Source: Orientallactaga sibirica
Taxonomy: Eukaryota > Chordata > Mammalia > Rodentia > Dipodidae
NCBI GenBank assembly: GCA_036365145.1
Contig: JAEOAD010000045.1
Location: forward strand, 18,765,501-18,829,500
Direction of reading: 5' to 3'
Length of the DNA: 64,000 nucleotides
The notes beneath the pieces are model-generated. The model ran no database searches. It saw only the letters and a program-made list of their open reading frames with translations, and was not told the origin of the DNA. The translations under genes and the position numbers were made by a program. This document shows positions 21,666 through 34,574 of this stretch, piece by piece (positions within the stretch are counted from its first letter, which is position 1; each line of letters begins with the position of its first letter).

Positions 21666-22552
21666 AGACAATGGAGCAATGCATGGCTGGTTACCCGGTA
21701 GTGGCTACCAATCTTTTCACTTTCCTGGTCTCGTGCTCTTACATCTGAAGTGGCCTACTTGCAGCAGAATGCAGAAGTGGTGTCCTGGAGCATTAGAGGA
21801 AACCTTGCAGATCATACCTGGGCTTCTTGGGACTTGTTGTTAGAACCTGGGATGCCTTCCTATAGGAAGCCCAACCACCCTAAAGCCACCATGCTACAAG
21901 AAAGCCCTCATCACACAGAGAGGCCTGTGTGACTAGAGAGCAAGATGCCCAGCCAGGCCTAGCACCCCAGCTCTCAGCCTTGTGCAATCCCAGCTGAGGC
22001 CCCAGCTAGTATCATGCAGCAGAGTGAAGAAATTCTGCTATGCCTAGACCAAATTCCTACACAATCATGAATATAATAACAATTGTGTATGCCACTGAGT
22101 TCTGAAGTATTTTATTCCTAAATAAACCTCAAAAATTATGATTTCTCTCTAAATAAACTCAGTAACTCATAATTAAAAAAATACTGCTTAGAAACATGTG
22201 GCAAATGGAAGTAGCTAAGGAGCTGAAAGCTGGTGCCATCCACTGGCTTCTAGAGAAACAATTTTGGACATGTGGAGTAGGGCACAGGGAAAGGCAGTTG
22301 TGTTGTGTTATAAGTTCTTGCAATGTTTATTTGTGGTTTTTTTAATTAAATTCCCACACAGGTATCTGATAAATACAAATTGTAAAGTGAGTATTGTACA
22401 GAGGTGTCTCAGATAGCCAAAATAAATAATATGAGGGATGGTCCTGTGTCAAGCAAGGGCCAAATGAGTTCCAGAAATAACAGAGGGCTCTATAGCTGGA
22501 ACATGGGGAGAAAGGAACAGAGATGGGCGCCAAGGGAGAGGACATAGGAAGG
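21666..22552. other. Unique intergenic stretch
   Basis: About 890 bases with no recognised repeat or gene. Reading frames are short (under 100 codons) and lack recognisable domains. Confidence 0.5.
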
Positions 22553-22781
22553 TGCTACAGTTTGAATCTGGAATGTTCCCCAAAAGCCCATGTGTCAAAG
22601 GTTTGGTTCCTGCTGTGGTACTATTGAAAGGCAGTGAACCCTTTAAGAGGCAAGGGTACAACCAGGCATTGTGGTATACACCTTTGGTTCCAGCACTTGG
22701 GAGGCTGAGGTAGGAAGACCACTGTGGGTTCAAAGCCAGCCTGAGGCTACACAATGAATTCTAGGTCAGCGTGAACTATAG

Positions 22782-22825
<44 letters not shown>
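22553..22825 (+). repeat. Old LTR fragment, B1-like SINE and (CA)n
   Basis: Bases 22553-22660 resemble the start of a MaLR-type LTR (CTACAGTTTGAATCTGGAATG ... CCCATGTGTC). An old B1-like + follows at 22668-22786, then (CA)n at 22787-22825. Confidence 0.55.
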
Positions 22826-23741
22826 AGGCAGGGTACAGTGGGAAGTTCACAGATCTCTGAAAGGTACTGTGGAAGTCTGGTCTCCCCTTTATTTTCTTTT
22901 TTATATTTCATTTATTGGCAAATTTAAATACACATATGATGTATTTTCATGACATTCACCTCCCATTGTCTTCTCTTGTCCCCTTCCTGTTGAACCCCTT
23001 CTTCTTCAGAACTAGTCTCTCTTCTTCCTTTGTTTTCTTTCTCACTTCCTGGCTATGAGGAGGACAGCTTCGCTGGAACACCCACACAGTCCCACCATTT
23101 TGTGCTGCCCTACCAAAGGCCATGTGTTCAGTTAGTCATAGACCGAACCCTCCAAAGCCATGCGCCAAAACAGATCTCGTCTAAGCTACTGACACATGTT
23201 GTAGCCGTCATATCCAGCCACTTACAGAAAGCTTGAAGCTCTGAGGGTAATGAGGCCAGCTGAGCCACCCACTGCCCTTCCCTGAGCCCCACCTGCTCCT
23301 TTGCCTGGTGAGAGTGACAACTCGGTAAGTGATGCCCCGACTGGACATGGTCTGAGTACCGGCCCAGACGTGGTGTCTTGCAGGTGCTCCACAAGTACAC
23401 ATCCCTCCCTTCTGCACCTAGTGGCCTATTTTCACCTGTCCCACCCACTCTCACTATAGTCACGATGGACATTAACTCCACCTTTCCTCAGGACACCATC
23501 TCCCAGGCTCTGACATTATAGAGGTCAAAGTATGCTGACCACGGCCTGCTTGAGGCTCCCTGGAGATCTGTGTTGACAGTGCTGAGTAGTGGAGGGTGGG
23601 GGAGTGGGAGTGCAGGTGGCGTTGGTGGAGGTGATGGTGAGGGGTAGAGACAGTGACATAATATTCGTGGAGAAGTGGGTGGAGCTGGGTTTAGCGTTGA
23701 TGGTAGATTACTAATATTAGCCATGTGAGAAAGCCAAAGGC
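22826..23741. other. Mostly unique intergenic stretch with a possible reversed L1 3' end
   Basis: Bases 22880-23030 are AT- then CT-rich and may be a reversed old L1 3' end. The rest, including 23080-23700, is unique with no exon-like structure recognised. Confidence 0.4.
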
Positions 23742-24587
23742 TTAAACTGGGTGCGGTGGCACATGCCTTTAAACCCAGCACTCTGGAGGCAGAAATAGGA
23801 AGATTGCTGTAAGTTCGAGGCCACCCTGAGACTACACAGTGAATTCCAGGTCAGCCTGGGCCACAGTGAGTCCCTACCTTGAAAAACCAAAAAAAAAAAA
23901 AAAAGCCAAAGGCTTTCTTTCTGGCTGGACATATGTAGACCTGGCATCCTTGTAGGGCTGTAACCTTAAGTCTAACTTCATCTCTTTTTTACATTTTTTT
24001 AAAAAATATTTTTATTTTTATTTATTTATTTGAGAGAGAGAGAGTGGGCATGCCAGGGCCTCCAGCCACTGCAAACAAACTCCAGACGCATGTGCCACTT
24101 TGTGCATCTGGCTTAAGTGGGTCCTGGGGAAATGAGCCTAGGACCTTTGGCTTTGCAGGCAAGCGCCTTAACTGCTCAGCCATCTCTCCAGCCCTCTTTT
24201 TTTAAAAAAAAATTTAAATATTTTATTTGTTTATTTATTTGAGAGAGAGAGAGAAACATGCAAATGAGAGAGAGAGGAAAAAAATGAGCGTGCCAGGGCC
24301 TCTTGCTACTGCAAATGAACTCCAGATGCATGTGCCATTTTGTGCATCTGGATTATGTGGGAATTGAACCTGTGTCCTTAGGCTTCACAGGCAAGTGCCT
24401 TAACCACTAAGCCATCTCTCCAGCCCTATTTTTTTTTTTTTTTTGTTTTTCGAGGTAAGGTCTCACTCTAGTCCAGGCTGACCTGGAACACACTCTGTAT
24501 TCTCAGGGTGGCCTCAAACTCCCAGTGATCCTCCTACCTCTGCCTCCCAAGTGCTGGGATTAAAGGTGTGTGCCACCACGTCCGGCT
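23742..24587. repeat. SINE cluster
   Basis: B1-like + at 23742-23903; T-SINE - at 23999-24195; T-SINE - at 24208-24426 with an extra GAGA/CATGCAAATGAG insert in its tail; B1-like - at 24428-24587. Confidence 0.86.
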
Positions 24588-24982
24588 TTCTCCAGCCCTC
24601 TTTTATCCCTCTGTTGGAAGCAAGGCTGTGGTACATTAGGAATATAGCTGGCAGGCACATGAGACAGATTCAGCACCATTACAACGTTTCTCTCAGTCCA
24701 TCTCCCAAGGAAGGAGTTTCCTGCCCTCTACCCAAATTTTTAGGGGAAAGGGAGCCAGCAAGGAAGGGCCATTTGCTGCGACTGGCATTTTGCACTCATT
24801 ATCACCAGTTCTAAGTATTGAAGAGGGGAAAGAGGCACTGCCCAGTCAGTAATGGGTTCAGAATCCAAAGCCACGTGATCTGTCCTCTTTCAGGCTGTGA
24901 GTCAGGAGAACAGGGAGTTCAAGTCCAGCCTGGCAACCTGGGAAGACTATATCTCAACGTAAAATCTTAAAATGACAGTGGA

Positions 24983-25245
24983 GGGCTGGGCAGATGGTTT
25001 AGTGGTTAAGGTGTTTGTCTGCAATGCCAAAGGACCAGGTTTGATTCCCTAGGACCCACATAAACCAGATGCACGAGGTGACATATATGTCTAAAGTTCA
25101 TTTGCAGCAGCTAGAGGCCCTGGAGCGCCTATTCTCTCTCTTTCTCTTTCTCAAATAAATAAATAAAACTATAAAAATGGCAGTGGTCGATGATCAGTGG
25201 CAGAACACTTTCCTAGCACCGGACCCTGAGTTCCATACTTAGCAC
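24983..25245 (+). repeat. T-SINE and decayed ID element
   Basis: T-SINE + at 24983-25170 followed by a diverged ID-like SINE + at 25178-25245. Confidence 0.7.
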
Positions 25246-26491
25246 TAGAAGAAAAAAATCTGGGCTCTCTCTCTCTTTTCTAGGCTTTTTTTCTTTCTTT
25301 CTTTTGTGATGTGCCATGTACTCTTCTAAGTTACACAGAGCCTCCAGACATGTGAGATTGAGAGAGAACAGACCAAACCGTTCTGGACCTCCACCTACAG
25401 CCCCCTTGCTCTTTGAAAAACACACTCTTCATTGAAGTTTCTCCCACCTTCCCTCCCCATGGGGAGGAGGGGGTTCTAGAACCTGCTGCCTTCCACTCAG
25501 CAACGAGAATGACTCAATTGCATGAGCCCATATATCTGCCCTGAATCTGGTCACTACCCCTTAAAGGGGATCAGCAGTTCCTTTGCCCAGGAAGGACCTT
25601 TGAGCCTCAGGGAAATGAAGGCTCCTGCCCAGCTCCCCAAAGCAGCCATAAGAGAACTGCCTGACACTCGCCCTGGTGCTCTTTCTGGTTCTCCCTCCAG
25701 TACTATTTGGGCTGGTCCCAGCTTTCATGCAGTCTTGTCCCCTGCTTGTCACAGTGACTCTGCACAAGCATTCTTGTTGATTAGAATGAGGCCAAAGTTC
25801 TGCAATTCACAGCCTCAGCCCCTGATTCTGTCACTTGAGGAAAATGCACTGTGAGCTAATGACGGCACCAGGTGAGCTAATCACGGCACCAGGTGAGCTA
25901 ATCCGTCTCGCTGGACACAGTCACTCCCAAGCTCAAGCCTCTTCGAAGCTCCCATTGGCTGCAGGTTCTGCTCTCAGCTTAGAAGGCAAAGTCCTCCTGG
26001 GGCCTGGGTCTCGCTTTCCATATACAGTTCTCTCCTCTACCCTATCCCAATCTGTGGCCCAGGTCCATGGAATGTTCCAGACTACAGCACACACTCATGC
26101 ATTCTTCTTCCCCTGGATTTGCATGTTCTATCCCTTCTGCCCCAAAGGCCCTCTTGTGTTGTTTTCACATACGAAAATTCTATTGAAGGCTCTTTTGAGT
26201 CAACACTGGAACCTCTGGGCCCTAATCAGGAGCTGGCTGGTGCATGATGGCTTAAGGGAAAGGGAAGTGAGTGGAAGTGCTCATGGAGTGAGACTGGGGG
26301 ACTCAGCAATATTCAGTGGATCCATTCCTTAGGTACCCTTTTCTGCTATAGGGGAACCACACGCCAAGCTTGGGTCTGTGTACAGCAAGGCACAGCCAGA
26401 CTCCAGCCTCCAGGCACTGTGCACCTGACTCATCTTGCTTCTCTAAGGGACAGGAATTGGGCCTGAAGACACAGCCTCTATCCAGCTATCA
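25246..26491. other. Unique intergenic stretch containing a 21-bp tandem repeat
   Basis: About 1.2 kb without SINEs. It holds 2.5 copies of a 21-base unit at 25851-25902 (GTGAGCTAAT + SACGGCACCAG). A 165-codon reading frame at 25835-26332 begins in this repeat and has no recognisable domain; it is not called a gene. Confidence 0.5.
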
Positions 26492-27625
26492 GGAGGCAGG
26501 AGGGTGATGAGTTCCAGGTTAGCCTGGACTACATAGCAAGACCCTGTCGGTGGAAGTCAGAGACAGAAATGACCTACATCCTAAAAACACACTGTCCTTG
26601 TTCCCAAAGTCCTTCCCATTCCTCTTTCCTTGCTATTAAAAATTGTTTGCAGGTAGGCCGGGTGTGGTGGTGCACACCTTTAATCCCAGCACTTGGGAGG
26701 CAGAGGTAGGAGGATCGCTGTGAGTTCGAGGCCACCCTGAGACTATGTAGTGAATTTCAGGTCAGCCTGAGCTAGTTGGAGACCCTACCTCGAAAAACCA
26801 AAAACAAAAAAAAAAAAAAGTTGTTTGCGGGGTTTGGAGGGGGGCTGAAGAAGAGATTGCTCAGAGGTTAAAGAACTTGCCTGTAAACCCTAATGACCAG
26901 CTGAGTGTGGTGGTGCACGCCTTTAATCTCAGCACTCAGGAGGCAGAGGTAGGAGGATTGCCTTGAGTTTGAGGCCACCCTGAGACTACATAGTGAATTC
27001 CAGGTCTGCCTGAGCTAGAGTGAGACCCTACCTCGAAAAAGTTGGGGGAGAGGGCTGGGGAGATGGCTTAACGGTTAAGGCACTTGTCTGCAAAGCCAAA
27101 GGACCCAGGCTCAATTCCCCAGGACCCATGTAAGATGTACAAGGGGGAACACACCTCTGGATTTCGTTTGCAGTGGCACGCCCATCCTCACTTTCTATCT
27201 CTCTCTCTCTCCCTCTCTCTGACTCAAATAAATAAAAATAAATCTTAAAAAAAAAAAAAGTGCTGGGCATGGTGGCACACGCCTTTAATCCCAGCACTTG
27301 GGAGGCAGAGGTAGGGGGATCACTGTGAGTTCAAGGCCACCCTGAGACTACATAATGAATTCCAGGTCAGCCTGGGCTAAAGTGAGACCCTACCTAGAAA
27401 AAACAAAAAAAGCCAGGCGTGGTGGCGCATGCCTTTAATCCCAGCACTCGGGAGGCAGATATAGGAGGATCGCCATGAGTTCGAGGCCACCCTGAGACTA
27501 CATAGTGAATTCCAGGTCAGCCTGAGCTAGAGTGAGACCCTACCTTGAAAAACCAAAACCAAAAAAAACAAACAAAAAAAAAACCAAAACAAGAAAGAAA
27601 AAAAAAAGAAGAAAAAAGGAGGAGG
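26492..27625. repeat. SINE cluster
   Basis: B1-like fragment at 26492-26550; B1-like + at 26656-26818; truncated T-SINE head + at 26843-26900; B1-like + at 26901-27040; T-SINE + at 27053-27240; B1-like + at 27262-27405 and 27410-27580 with an A-rich tail to 27625. Confidence 0.85.
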
Positions 27626-27679
27626 AACACTCAGGATTCCTGATACTCCATGAGCCACCACACCCAGGCTGTCCGGCCC

Positions 27680-29547
27680 TACCTGGCCTGCCAAATGTGG
27701 CTCCTTAGGCTCCGCAGGGAGGAAGCTGTGGCCACAGCTCAAAACAGTCTGGGACACGAAGAGCTTCTAGATTTTGAGCCATTGGGAGTAAAGCCCCTTG
27801 GCCTATTCTCAGGGCTTCTGCGAGTGCCATCAGGGAGGCTCAGTCAGTCCCCCTCCAGACACTGCCATCTGCAGCTCTCCACACCCTTTACTTTCGCTTT
27901 CCCATTTCCTTCCTACAGCTGCTCTCCAGGTTAGAATTATTGTTCAGATCCTGTCGTTGGAGAAAACGGATGCTTGGCAGGGCTCAGAAAGGGATGGCCG
28001 AGGGCAAGGAGTGGATACTGATAAAGGCCCTGGGTGAGGTTGGCTCACACCCCACGCCACTGATCCCACAGGGACCATCCTTCACCCACTAGCCCAGCAA
28101 GCACACCTGGGTACAAGGATGTAAGAGCTAGGGACATGGAGTTTCCTGTGGCCAGCAACAGTGCCCCAACCCCCAGGCTGCTTTATCTGAGAGATAGGTA
28201 TGACGCTACAGGACCCTAGGCTTACATTCCAGCATTTCACCAGCCTCAAGAAAACCTTTCCCGTCTCTGAGCCTCAGTTTCCCTGCTGAAAAATTGGAGC
28301 AAGAGTAAAGCCATGTTCTATTTTGGTCAGAAGGAACTTAATGTTGAAACCCAGCCTTGTACCAACCAGCAATTGTGTCCTGCCTGAAGGATGAGGGCAG
28401 TCCAGACTCTCAGCTGAGTCTCCATACTGTCTACCAGGGACTGAGCCGGGGCTGGGACCAGCATGGTTAGTCCTACTTGAGGTGGTACTGGACAAATAAG
28501 ATCAGGCTGGGAGAGCCTTGTCCAGGCTCACTGAGCTTGTAAGGCAGATGGACGGCCTCCCACCCTCATGGCCTCTAGGTTCTGGCCAATATGAGCATCA
28601 TTCCCACTGTATAGATGCGGAAGCCGAGGCCTAGAAGCAGTTACAGTGAAGCCAGCCTTCCCCGGTAAGCCACCGGGTCTAGGTCTGGGGCTTAGCCTCC
28701 TGCCTTCACCCTCTGCCTCCTGAGAAAAGTCTTTCTTCCTCCATCCTAAGAAAACTCAGCTACTCCAAGTTCCCCCTAGAACTTTGGAGGACAGGGCAGG
28801 GAGTCAGTAGGGCCCTTGGGAGTAGGTCCCAGCTCCATATTCCAGAAGAAACTGAAACCTCACAGCTAGCTACAACTCAACCCCAGCTTTGCCCAGTCCA
28901 CTGCCACAACTAGCTCTGTCCTCCAGTGTCCCCACCCAGATGCCAGGGAGTGAGATTAAAAACTTGCCTGGATCTTAGGGACCCCAACTTACCCCTGGCC
29001 AGGTGACCCCGAGCCACTGCTGCAGCTGAGTTGGGTGGCCTCTACCCGTACCCCAGAAGGGGTGCCCAGCTGGTGATGGACACCCGCGGGCACAGGTGGG
29101 CACTGTCTGGAGCTAGCAGCAGCACAGCTCGCAGACTTTGGCACCATCTCCACCTCCCTTGAGCAATCATTAACCCTGCAGAAAACACACCTCCCAGGAT
29201 GGGGCCGACTCCTCAGGAGGCACTGGGCTCAGGGCTCTTGGGACTGGAGGCAGCGGCCCAGCCCAGAGGACAAGGGAACAAGACCCCACCCTGCTGCAGC
29301 CTGGAGGTGGGGAGGGTGACCATCAGAGGGCAAGGTCGGGATCTTCTGTACCCTTTTTGCTGCAAGTCTTCAGTTACAGAGGTCAAAGGAGGTGCATGGG
29401 GTCAAGTCAGAGAAGGGAACTTGTAAAATAGTGTAACAGTCAGGCATCGAGGCTCAGGGCCAGCCCAAGACTGGTACAGATGGTCAGATCTTGGGCCACA
29501 ACAGTTGAGTATATAACCAAAGATGGACCAATTAAAACCAATGGAGG
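27680..29547. other. Largest unique intergenic stretch (about 1.9 kb)
   Basis: The longest SINE-free block between the two genes and GC-richer than its surroundings. No splice-consistent exon or long domain-bearing frame is visible. Bases 28940-29190 contain CACCCGCGGGCACAGGTGG and, on the minus strand, GGTTAATGATTGC (HNF1-like) at about 29165-29177. It is a reasonable candidate for a distal regulatory element, but that is inference. Confidence 0.45.
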
Positions 29548-30590
29548 GGTGCTGGGGAGATGGCTTGGTGGTTAAGGTGCTTACCGTGAAACCTAAGGAC
29601 CCAGGTTCAATTCCCTAGAACCCATGTAAGCCAGATGCACATGACGGTGCATGCATCTGGGGTTTGTTTACAGTGACTGGAGGCCCTGACACATCCATTT
29701 TTCCCTCTCTTCTCCCCTTTTTCTCTCTTTCTCAAATAAATAAATAAAAATTGCATATATGTATGTATATATTTAAAAAACCAATGGAAGGGGCTGGAGA
29801 GATTACTAAATGGTTAAGGCACTTGCTTGCAAAGCCTCTTGGCCCAAGTTCAATTCCCCAGCACCTACATAAAGCCAGATGTGCAAAGTGGTACATGCTT
29901 CTGGAGTTCATTTACAGTGGTAGAAGGCCTTGGTACACTCATGTTCACTCTCTGTCTGCCTCTTTCTCTCTGTCTCTCTCAAATAAAAAATATTTTAAAA
30001 GGGCCCAAGAAATGGCTTAGCGATTAATACATTTGCCTGTGAAGCCTGAGTACCCCTGTTCGACTCTCCAGATCCCACATAAACCAGACGCACAAGGTAA
30101 CACAAGCACACACATGCACACAAGGTGGCACACATGTCTGGAGTTTGATTGCAGTGGCTGGAGGTCCTGGCACACCAATTCTCTCTCTCCGTCTCTCTCT
30201 CACACACAAAAAAAATATTTTTTGAAGAAGCCTTTGCAGGGCATGGTGGCACACACCTTTAATCCCAGCACTTGGGAGGCAGAGGTAGGAGGATCACTGT
30301 AAGTTCAAGGACACCCTGAGACTACCTAGTGAATTCCAGGTGAGCCCTACCTCGAAAAACCAAAAAAGAAGATGATGATGATGAAAAAAAAAAAAAGTCT
30401 TTAATCCCGGCACTTGGGAGGCAGAGGTAGGAGGATCACTGTAAGTTCAAGGACACCCTGAGACTACCTAATGAATTCCAGGTGAGCCCTACCTCGAAAA
30501 ACCAAAAAAGAAGAAGAAGAAGAAGAAGAAGACAAAAAAAAAAAAAGTCTTTAATCCCGGCACTTGGGAGGTAGAGGTAGGAGACTGCCT
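29548..30590 (+). repeat. T-SINE trio and a tandemly duplicated B1-like SINE
   Basis: T-SINE + at 29548-29752, 29788-30000 and 30001-30215. A B1-like + at 30236-30398 is followed by a second copy at about 30400-30548 and a third partial copy at about 30549-30590. The copies share private changes, described under findings. Confidence 0.82.
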
Positions 30591-30649
30591 TGGAAGGTAG
30601 TATGAAATGAAGTCCCAGACACTAACTCAGGTCAGATCTCAATACATAT

Positions 30650-30671
30650 TGGCTTTTATTTATTTGCACTT

Positions 30672-30707
<36 letters not shown>

Positions 30708-33240
30708 CAAGGAGGCAAGAGTCTCTTGCCATTGCAAACAAATACCAGACATGCCATTTAAAAAAATTTCTTGTTTATTTTTATTTATTTGTTTGAGAGT
30801 GACAGAGAGAGAGGCAGAGAGAGAGAACGAGCGCACCTGGGCCTCCAGCCACCGCAAACGAACTCCAGATGCATGCTCCACCTTGTGCATCTGGCTTACA
30901 TGGGTACTGGGGAATCGAGCCTTGAACCCAGGTCCTTAGGCTTCACAAGCAAGAGCTTAACCACTAAGCCATCTCTCCAGCCCAGACATGCCAATTTTTA
31001 GAAAATATTTTCATTTATTTGCAAGCAGAGAGCGATACAGAGAAAAGAGAGGAGAATGGGCACCCCAAAGCCTTTAGCTGCTGCAAACAAACACCAAATC
31101 CATCTGGCTTTATGTGGGTACTGGGAAATTGAACCCAGGTTGTTAAGCTTTGAAGGTAACCACCTTAACTGCTAAATCATTTCTCCAGCCCCAATTTTTT
31201 GTTTGTGTGGATTGCTTGGAAATTGAATCCGGGCTGGCAAGTTTTGTAAGCAAGCATCTTTAATGATGAACCATCTTCCCAGTTCCTGTTGTGTTTATTA
31301 TTATAAATTTTATGCCCTCCCTTTTTTATATATTTATTTTTTTGCTTTTTCAAGGTAGGGTCTCATTCTAGCCCAGGCTGACCTGGAATTCACTATGTAA
31401 TCTTAGGCTGGGCTCAAAATCACAGCAATCCTCCTACCTCTGCCTACCAAGTGCTGGGATTAAGGAAGTGTGCCACCACACCTGGATCCCTTTATTTATT
31501 TACTTACTTTATTTTTGTAATTTCTATTTATTTATTTGCCAGCAGAGAGAGAGAAGAGAGGCAGACAGAAAATTGGCACGCCAGAGCCTCTAGCCACTGC
31601 AAACGAACTCCAGATGCATGTGCCCTTTGTACATCTGGCTTATGTGGGTCCTGGAGAATCGAACCCGGATCCTTTGGCTTTGCAGGCAAACGCCTTAACT
31701 GCTAAGCCATCTCTCCAGCCCTTATTTATTTACTTTAAATTTTGAGTGGGTGTGGTGATGCACATGTGGCTACCACTTAGAATTTTATACAGGAAATAAA
31801 AGCTAATTAACCCTGTAAAAAATAATAAATAGAGGGCTGGAGAGATTGCTTAGTGGTTAAAGTGCTTGCCTATGAAGTCTATGGACCAAGATTCGATTCC
31901 CCAGGACCCAGGTAAGCCTGATGCACAAGATAGCTCATGAGTCTGGAGTTTGTTTTCAGTGGCTAGAGGCCCTGGCACACCCACTCTCTCTTTCTCTATC
32001 TGCCTCTTTCTTTCTCTCTCTCTCAAGTAATAATAATATTATTAATAATAATAACAATAAATTGGCACACACTTTTAATCCCAGCACTTGGGAGGCCAAG
32101 GTAGGAGGATTGCTGTGAATTCAATGCCAGCCTGAGACTTTATAGTGAATTCCAACTCAGCCTGGGCTAGAGTGAGACCTACCTAGAAAAACCAAAGGAA
32201 AAAAAATACATCAATAGGCTGGGCATGGTGGCATACCCCTTTAATCCCAGCCACTTGGGAGGCAGAGGCAGGAGGAGCACCTTGAGTCTGAGGCTACCCT
32301 GAGACTACATAGTGAATTCCAAGTCAGCCTGAGCTAGAGTGAGACCTTACCTTGAAAAACAAAAACAAAACAAAACAAAATCAATAAATAATTTATCATT
32401 TATTTGCAAGGAGAGAATGAAAAAAAATAGGCATGCCAGGGCCTCTTACCACTATAAATGTATACGCCCCTTTGTTCATCTGGCTTTATATAAGTACTAG
32501 GGAATCAAACCCAGACCATCAGGTTTTGCAAACAAGCTTCTTTAATCACTGACCCACCTCTCCAGCCCAAGCTTTATCCTTTTAATTTTCCCAACAACTC
32601 TAGGGAGAACCTTACTTGTATTGGGAATGGGAAAACAGAGGTCCAAGATCAGACTGTGAGTAGATGGTAAATCAGGCATAGTAACATGTCTATGCAACTC
32701 TTCTTGCCCTGACCCTCAGCCTACAGCTGTCAGCTTCCTCTCCAAAAAAGAAAAAGAAAAAAAAAGAAAAGAAAAGAAAGAAAGAAAAGAAAAGAAAAGA
32801 AAAGAAAAGAAAAGAAAAGAAAAGAAAAGAAAAGAAAAATTCCTTTAATCCCAGCACTTGGGAGGCAGAGGTAGGAGGATCGCCGTGAGTTTGAGGCCAC
32901 CCTGAGACTACATAGTGAATTCCAGGTCAGCCTGGGCAAGAGACTAGAAACACTACCTCAAAAACACAAAGAAAAGGGCTGGAGAAATGGCTTAGTGGTT
33001 AAGTGCTTGCCTGTGAAGCCTAAGGACCCCGGTTCAAGGCTTAATTCCCAGTACCCACATAAGCCAGATACACAAGGTGGCGCATGCATCTGGATTTCGT
33101 TTGCAGTGGCTGGAGGCCCTGGTGTGCCCATTCTCTCTCTCTCTCTCTGCCTCTTTCTCTCTCTGTCTGTTGCTCTCAAATAAATAAATAAAAATAAACA
33201 AAAAAGGAATTAATTAAAAAAAAACACAAAGAAAAAAGAA
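30650..33240. repeat. Dense SINE field with microsatellites
   Basis: T-SINE - fragment at 30650-30755 with (TG)n at 30674-30703, split by a complete T-SINE - at 30765-30982; T-SINE - at 31003-31192, 31205-31287 (fragment) and 31504-31722; B1-like - at 31322-31487; T-SINE + at 31833-32060; B1-like + at 32061-32205 and 32217-32395; T-SINE - at 32388-32570; (AAAAG)n at 32741-32838; 5'-truncated B1-like + at 32839-32965; T-SINE + at 32975-33240. Confidence 0.83.
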
Positions 33241-33626
33241 AAAAAAATAGGGACCAGCCTGGTGGGTTGGTTGGTAAGAAGGGGAGACAAGTGACTTCAC
33301 CACAGGCTCCAAGCTCCAGCTGTGCCCTAGACCCAAGCACTTGGTCTCTGTGGCCAGCCTGACAGGGACAACTCAGTTCCACACCCTGTGCTCCCTCCTT
33401 GATCAATGGTTGGTAACGATGGCTCTGAGTCACTGCTCTGTTACAAGGTGAGCCACAGGCTAGACAACATCTAGATGAACCCAATGGGGCTGGATGCTGT
33501 CCCACCCATCTCAAGAAGCATTTGCCCCTTGTCACAAGGCAGCCTGGGAAGTTCACTGGGTTCTGGACCATAATGATCCAGGTCTGAGTAACAGCTCCAA
33601 GTCCAAAGTCAGTTCAGGGAATAATT
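33241..33626. other. Unique intergenic stretch
   Basis: About 390 bases between a T-SINE and an LTR fragment. Nothing coding or regulatory was recognised. Confidence 0.45.
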
Positions 33627-33975
33627 AGGTTGCCATTATCATCTCGTTGCTGGAACAAAACTCCCAACCAGAAGCAGCTGATGGGAGGAAAGGGAAGTTT
33701 CATTATGGTGAGGAAAGCTTGGAAAAGCACAGGCTGGGTGTCACATCTTGTCACATCAGATGGAAAGTAACAGCAAGAGCAAGCTAGCTCTGAACACCCA
33801 GTGGGCTAGATTAATATGCCTCAGGGTCTGCTCCCAGTGACACACCTCCTCCAGCAAGGCTCCACCTCCCAAAGGCGCCAACAGCTCTCCAAAATTGCTA
33901 TCAGCTGGAGATTGAGTCTAAAGCTTAATGATAAACACATGAGGCGATGGAGGACACTCTATCCAAACCTCCACA
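33627..33975 (-). mobile_element. Solo LTR-like element, second LTR family
   Basis: Contains ACCAGAAGCAGCTGATGGGA, AGTTTCATTATGG and CACACCTCCTCCAGCAAGGC, and ends AACCTCCACA. The same family recurs at 55668-58542 (interrupted) and at 63620 to the right edge. It is read on - because the TGTGG-type start is at the right end. Confidence 0.6.
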
Positions 33976-34278
33976 AGTAGTAGAAAGTGGTGCTAAGGAC
34001 CCTGGAGAACCAGAGTCCTCAGTCCCCCCATGCAACTTACCAACTTGGGAAAGGTACTTCACTCCCTCAATGCCCTCATATGTAAAGTGTGCATAAGGCC
34101 AGATTCCAACTCATAGGCTCGTTGTTGCAAGGACTAATCTTATGATGATTAAGCATGAATTCATTTAGTACAGGGCAGATAACAGTACAACACACCTGTG
34201 GGCAATAATGTCCACACATCAGGTGTCCTTTGTGGTCACTGCATTGTGTATACTTTGATTAAAAAAAAAAGAAAGAAG

Positions 34279-34522
34279 GGCTGGAGAAATGGCTTAGTGG
34301 TTAAGGCATTTGCCTGCAAAGCCAAAGGATCCCGGTTCGATTCTCCAGGACCCACATAAGCCAGATGCGTGAGGGGCACATGCATCTGGAGTTCATTTGC
34401 AGTGGCTAGAGGCCCTGGCACGCCCATTCTCTCTCTGTCTGCCTCTCCTCTCTCTCTCTGCTTGCAAATAAATAAATAAATAAATTAAAAGTTTAAAAAA
34501 GAAAGAAAGAAAGAAAGATTGA

Positions 34523-34574
<52 letters not shown>

